Assembly (NCBI RefSeq): GCF_029338295.1
Contig: NZ_CP119791.1
Coordinates: 1,302,001 to 1,366,000 of the forward strand
Direction: 5' to 3'
From: Haladaptatus sp. QDMS2
GTDB taxonomy: Archaea; Halobacteriota; Halobacteria; Halobacteriales; Halococcaceae
Length of the DNA stretch: 64,000 nucleotides
Part shown: positions 60,904 to 64,000 of the stretch, in pieces
How positions within the stretch are numbered: the first letter of the stretch is position 1
How the letters are laid out: each line of letters begins with the position of its first letter
The notes under the pieces: model-generated
What the model was told of the DNA's origin: nothing
Databases searched by the model: none
What the model saw: the letters and a program-made list of their open reading frames with translations, nothing else
Position numbers and translations under genes: made by a program

Positions 60904-61443
60904 TTATGTACCAGAATCCGAGCGGGACTCGATGATGGTTCGCTCGGTCACAACGACGATACCGTCCGGGGCCGTCTCGTAAACCCGCGGAAAGACGCCT
61001 TGTGTCGCTGTCCCCTTCCTTCGATAGGCGGCCATTCGGGTTCCTGCCACTACGAGTCTCCCCACGAGATTCCCGGGGGCGAGTATCGAGCGAACCTCCG
61101 ATGCGGTTCCGGGCGGGAACGACTCATGGACGAGTCTTCGCGCAGGTGACGGAGAGGTTGGCCGAACCATGACGCTCTGTCCAAGAACATCCTCTCTCCG
61201 TTCACCAATCAGCGTATGGACGTCGAAATAGACCACATCACGTTCAGCCTCCTCTAACCCCCGTTCGTCGGTCGTCGCCGGAGCCACATATGCTCCGACC
61301 GTCCATTCGTCCGTAGAGATTGCAACGACATCGCCCGACGACAGCTCCATCTCTCGCATCGTGTCGGGGTGGAGCCGACATTGTCCCAATGATGCGTCTC
61401 TTGGGTCGGGACCGGCAATACGGAGTCGTACTCCGTTGTCCAT
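60904..61443 (-). CDS. Stand-alone Cdc48/VAT N-domain-like protein
   Basis: The 179-residue frame from ATG 61443 begins MDNGVRLRIAGPDPRDASLG and shows LHPDTMREMELSSGDVVAI, the double-psi-barrel pattern of Cdc48/VAT N-domains, followed by a second part ending APDGIVVVTERTIIE like the N-C subdomain. It stops where an AAA ATPase domain would begin and no ATPase follows. It may be an adaptor, a decoy for Cdc48 partners, or a remnant. Confidence 0.6.
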   Translation of the reverse strand: MDNGVRLRIAGPDPRDASLGQCRLHPDTMREMELSSGDVVAISTDEWTVGAYVAPATTDERGLEEAERDVVYFDVHTLIGERREDVLGQSVMVRPTSPSPARRLVHESFPPGTASEVRSILAPGNLVGRLVVAGTRMAAYRRKGTATQGVFPRVYETAPDGIVVVTERTIIESRSDSGT

Positions 61444-61553
61444 ATTCAATCGGTAGTACTTGGAACCCTGTACCAATAGACCTTCTTCCTCCACCAGCTA
61501 TAGATGTACAATCGTTCCGTTGTATGTGACACGGAGGATAAGGGAAACCCAAT

Positions 61554-61645
61554 GACCGACTTGCGCCCTGAGTTCAGCACGTCTACAGAGACCTCTCCAG
61601 GCACTGTCAGTAGCGGCGTACACCACACAGAGGGTGTGTCAACCG
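61554..61645 (+). repeat. Cassette-boundary repeat, copy B
   Basis: Begins GACCGACTTGCGCCCTGAG, contains TACAGAGACCTCTCCAG and CTGTCAGTAGCGGCG, and ends AGAGGGTGTGTCAACC. About 70 of 95 positions match copy D by eye. It separates the Cdc48-N-like gene from the Fic-like gene. Confidence 0.65.
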
Positions 61646-61712
61646 GCTGATTATGACCACAGTGGCTACAATATATTTATACGTCACAGAACCATTCGTT
61701 CACCTAAGCACC

Positions 61713-61817
61713 ATGGACTTCAAGAAGACCGTTCGAAACCTCGAACGTCGGTACAACTTCGAGAACGGAGAGTACTGCCGAGCGGTTGGTCGGTCGAACG
61801 CTCACCTCCAGGACTGA
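61713..61817 (+). CDS. Possible 34-residue protein fragment
   Basis: ATG 61713 opens a 34-residue frame (MDFKKTVRNLERRYNFENGE, then basic and polar residues) ending at TGA 61817. A TATATTTAT box at 61672-61680 is correctly placed for transcription. It may be a truncated gene or a small protein; I do not recognise it. Confidence 0.3.
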   Translation: MDFKKTVRNLERRYNFENGEYCRAVGRSNAHLQD

Positions 61818-61855
61818 CTCGTCGTCCATTTTCAGCTTCAACACCACGTCAAGAG

Positions 61856-62749
61856 CTACGGTTCGTGTCCGGCAAGTAACGACGCAAAGTCTGCCTGAGA
61901 GAGTCCAACCCGCTCGCTCAATTCAGGAACGCCCGCTCGCTCAGCGATTTCCTCGGCAAATAGAACACAGAGTTGTTCGTGCTTTCGGGCGTAGTGGGTC
62001 CACGCGTCTCGATAGTGCATGCCGAGGTCCCATTCACCCAACGCGATCTCGATACCGCCTTTCCGGATTACAGTTTCAACACCGTACTCACTGAGCTTCT
62101 GGAACCGAACGTTGTTCCGTCGGACTGTCAGAATCCGCTTCGACTGTGTGATGTACGGATCGACCCACGCTCGCCACTCGTTGTCAGCAGTGTGGAGTCG
62201 AAGTCCGTTGTACTCGACTTCACGGCCGAACGTGCAGAAGTCGAGATAAATCTGGAGCATCGAGATGCTGGACCGATGGTTTGCGTTCGGAAGGACATGT
62301 CTCAGGATGAGGTTCGACATCAGTTCCCCGGCCACGTTGGTTGCTGTCCCGTTCCAGTTCACTTCATCGATCGCTTCCGGGACACGACTGAGTTCCAACT
62401 CTTTGTAGATCTCTAGTCCATCACCGGTTTCTTCGGCTTCCTCACGGACGCCTTCCCATGCCTCGAATAGACCGATTGCAATCGGACGCTCCCGATCTGG
62501 ATGCATATCGTCCAATGCAGCAACAATCTCGGTCTCGCTGGTTTCGAGGTCGTCAGCTGTCCCAGACTCGCCAGTCTGCGTGTACAGACAGTAGATTTCG
62601 GCCTCTCCAATCAGATACCCGAGTGCCTTCACCGTCCCTGAGTCGTATCCACCGTATCGCTCAGCGAACTGTGTCGCATCGTCGTCAACGTACTCTAACG
62701 AGTATCGCTTATCAAGCGGATAGTGATAGTGGACAACTCGGTGCTCCAT
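61856..62749 (-). CDS. Fic/Doc-like domain protein
   Basis: The 297-residue frame (ATG 62749) contains HVLPNANHRSSISML at residues 151-165, matching the Fic core HxFxDGNxR with substitutions. A helical N-terminal region and a long C-terminal region (RKHEQLCVLFAEEIAERAGV then PELSERVGLSQADFASLLAG) follow. Fic enzymes transfer AMP or phosphate to proteins, and many are toxins. The altered motif leaves activity in doubt. It lies between two repeat copies. Confidence 0.55.
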   Translation of the reverse strand: MEHRVVHYHYPLDKRYSLEYVDDDATQFAERYGGYDSGTVKALGYLIGEAEIYCLYTQTGESGTADDLETSETEIVAALDDMHPDRERPIAIGLFEAWEGVREEAEETGDGLEIYKELELSRVPEAIDEVNWNGTATNVAGELMSNLILRHVLPNANHRSSISMLQIYLDFCTFGREVEYNGLRLHTADNEWRAWVDPYITQSKRILTVRRNNVRFQKLSEYGVETVIRKGGIEIALGEWDLGMHYRDAWTHYARKHEQLCVLFAEEIAERAGVPELSERVGLSQADFASLLAGHEP

Positions 62750-62798
62750 ACTAGAGAGCCTCAACCGAGTGGGAAAATGGTTCCGTCGTGGGTTTTCC

Positions 62799-62891
62799 AA
62801 CCGAAACTGAGCGCTCAAATCAGCGAGCTTACAGAGACCTCACCGAATGCTGTCAGAAGTGGTGTGCAACACTCAGAGGGTGAGTTCAGCA
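62799..62891 (+). repeat. Cassette-boundary repeat, copy C
   Basis: Contains ACAGAGACCTCACCGAATGC, TGTCAGAAGTGGTGTGCAAC and ends AGAGGGTGAGTTCAGCA. It has the same orientation as copies A, B and D. The first 30 bases are more diverged. It separates the Fic-like gene from the next frame. Confidence 0.7.
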
Positions 62892-63008
62892 CCGATTGCC
62901 GGTTGGTTTCACGTTATCAGGGCTGATTCAGCCGGTGAGTTGTGTAGCGTATCGAATGTTCATTTTCCGCGCTGGAATGTTTATTCTGCTCCTGAAACAA
63001 CAGACTGT

Positions 63009-63563
63009 ATGACTGATCACGATGAGTTGGCACGGAAATTCAACAATGCAAGTAATCTCGACCAAGCAGCGACGCATTTCGCACTCGCTGCATTCGAGTT
63101 GATGGTCACGAAGAAGTTTGAAGACACGAAGACGTTGTCACTCGGCGCAGCAGAACTCTTGCGAGCGATAAGCTGTGATGTGAGAGTGAACAATACCGGT
63201 CGGGCAACCCACCTGTTTGACTTTGCGAAGGTACTCTGCGAGCGGGTGCGGGCAGACACTGACGACGAGATACTAGAGGGGCTATCGTACGAATGGGTCG
63301 GCGACGGCTATCTCATGCTGGGTGACCAGCGTGCGATTGAGTGTTACGAGGTGGCTGCCGAAAAACTCGCTGACGTGCCTCCCGGTCACGGATGGGGAGG
63401 TGAGTAGGAATTTGATTATGCGCTGTGGGCGTTTCAAGATTACATCGAGGCACGGGGCTACGAGCTGACCAAAGACCCGTATGAGAAAGAGCCTTCCATT
63501 GATTTCCAAAATCGGATTAAAGAAAAGATGGCAATCACAGACATGTTACTGAACGTACGCTAA
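63009..63563 (+). pseudogene. Unknown helical protein interrupted by an in-frame TAG
   Basis: From ATG 63009 the frame gives 132 residues (MTDHDELARKFNNASNLDQA ... GHGWGGE), meets TAG at 63405-63407, then continues in frame for 51 codons (EFDYALWAFQDYIEARGYEL onward) to TAA 63561-63563. The downstream part keeps good coding character, so it was probably one protein of about 184 residues. The N-terminal part resembles TPR-like helix pairs. Function unknown. It lies between repeat copies C and D. Confidence 0.6.
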
Positions 63564-63639
63564 TCAGACAACCGTACATCGGTCAACGGCAACTCTGCAT
63601 CGAACGTTCCAATCGACTCATTGGTAGCCACTGTCCCGT

Positions 63640-63731
63640 GACCGACTCGCGCTGTGAGTTCAACACGGTCGTAGAAACCTCACCAGCCCCTGTCAGAAGA
63701 GGCGTGCAAGACTTAGAGGGTGGGTTTAGCA
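63640..63731 (+). repeat. Cassette-boundary repeat, copy D
   Basis: Begins GACCGACTCGCGCTGTGAG, contains AAACCTCACCAGCCCCTGTC and GAGGCGTGCAAGACTT, and ends AGAGGGTGGGTTTAGCA. It has the same orientation as copies A-C. The HicB-like gene follows 92 bp on. Confidence 0.7.
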
Positions 63732-63822
63732 TTATTTCTCCGATTGGTTGTGTCGCCCGGTCATAGTACAATGCAAGCCGTCCGAACGCTTATCTGTAGA
63801 CGTCGACTCAATTCTAGTAGAG

Positions 63823-64000
63823 ATGGCCAGCACGACTCGTGACAACCGTAACGGTGGCGTTGAGTTCATTCGCGAGGATGATGGTCGAGTCACCGCGAAG
63901 GACATCGAGACGGGTGTGGCTTCCTTCGGCGACGATCGTGCGGAAGCATTGCGGATGCTTGCTGACGCACTCGATGCGTACCATGGAAAGGGCGAGCCCG
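63823..64000 (+). CDS. HicB-like antitoxin (partial, cut by window end)
   Basis: The frame from ATG 63823 encodes MASTTRDNRNGGVEFIREDD, then GRVTAKDIETGVASFGDDRA and EALRMLADALDAYHGKGEP before the window ends. It matches the small HicB-type fold (beta strands reading the ligand followed by a helix EALRMLADAL), usually paired with a HicA toxin downstream. The toxin gene would lie outside this window, so the pair is inferred. Confidence 0.72.
   Translation, partial: MASTTRDNRNGGVEFIREDDGRVTAKDIETGVASFGDDRAEALRMLADALDAYHGKGEP

Noticed and set aside
55626-63407. Pyrrolysine or other amber recoding as the explanation for in-frame TAG codons
   Set aside because: TAG serves as an ordinary stop in many intact genes here and one of the three genes also carries a frameshift, so decay is the simpler reading.

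Overview
The window looks like a piece of a halophilic archaeal (class Halobacteria) genome. It is GC-rich, with strong G/C third-position bias and acidic predicted proteins. It carries TATA-led leaderless genes, Tat-type lipoproteins with twin arginines followed by a lipobox, many F420/LLM and R2lox-type enzymes typical of aerobic haloarchaea, and IS1341-type tnpB elements. I cannot name the genus from sequence alone.

Region 1 (1-12.5 kb) is mixed housekeeping. It holds two tandem asparagine-synthase-like proteins that lack the N-terminal glutaminase cysteine, a small non-autonomous IS200/IS605-type element, a coiled-coil protein, a SpoU-family tRNA methyltransferase with a partner zinc-type protein, and a pterin pair (dihydropteroate-synthase family plus MptE-like kinase) separated by a strongly structured leader. 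An FAD-linked hydroxyacid dehydrogenase, a ThDP decarboxylase and MsrA follow.

Region 2 (12.5-32.2 kb) is dominated by acyl-CoA and carbonyl chemistry: two LLM flavin oxidoreductases, three SDRs, a class III CoA-transferase, two acyl-CoA dehydrogenases, an APH-like kinase of the ACAD11 type, 3-hydroxyacyl-CoA dehydrogenase, enoyl-CoA hydratase, an acyl-CoA ligase and an R2lox oxidase. It looks like fatty- or aromatic-acid beta-oxidation; no thiolase is in view. A second non-autonomous IS element sits exactly at the 3' end of the enoyl-CoA hydratase gene.

Region 3 (32.2-49 kb) is core again: photolyase, a UbiA-type prenyltransferase, a 7TM-PAS histidine kinase, a DJ-1-like protein, Mn/Fe superoxide dismutase, a regulator plus membrane-protein pair, a DsbA-like lipoprotein with a membrane partner, a very large FAD/Fe-S hydroxyacid dehydrogenase, ThyX, several small conserved proteins and a membrane-anchored winged-helix protein.

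Region 4 (49-64 kb) is an accessory island that begins at a tRNA-Glu(CTC) gene flanked by a decayed tnpB. It contains a DrrAB-like ABC exporter, a complete IS1341-type element with an apparently catalytically intact TnpB, further IS debris, pseudogenes and a ferritin. It also contains a MazG plus nuclease-helicase (DUF2075) pair that looks like a defence module. Then come four same-orientation copies of a repeat of about 95 bp. The intervals between copies hold a stand-alone Cdc48-N-domain protein, a Fic-like protein plus a short ORF, and an amber-interrupted unknown protein; a HicB-like antitoxin cut by the window end lies just beyond the fourth copy. The repeat-delimited array and the MazG/helicase pair are the best candidates for something new.
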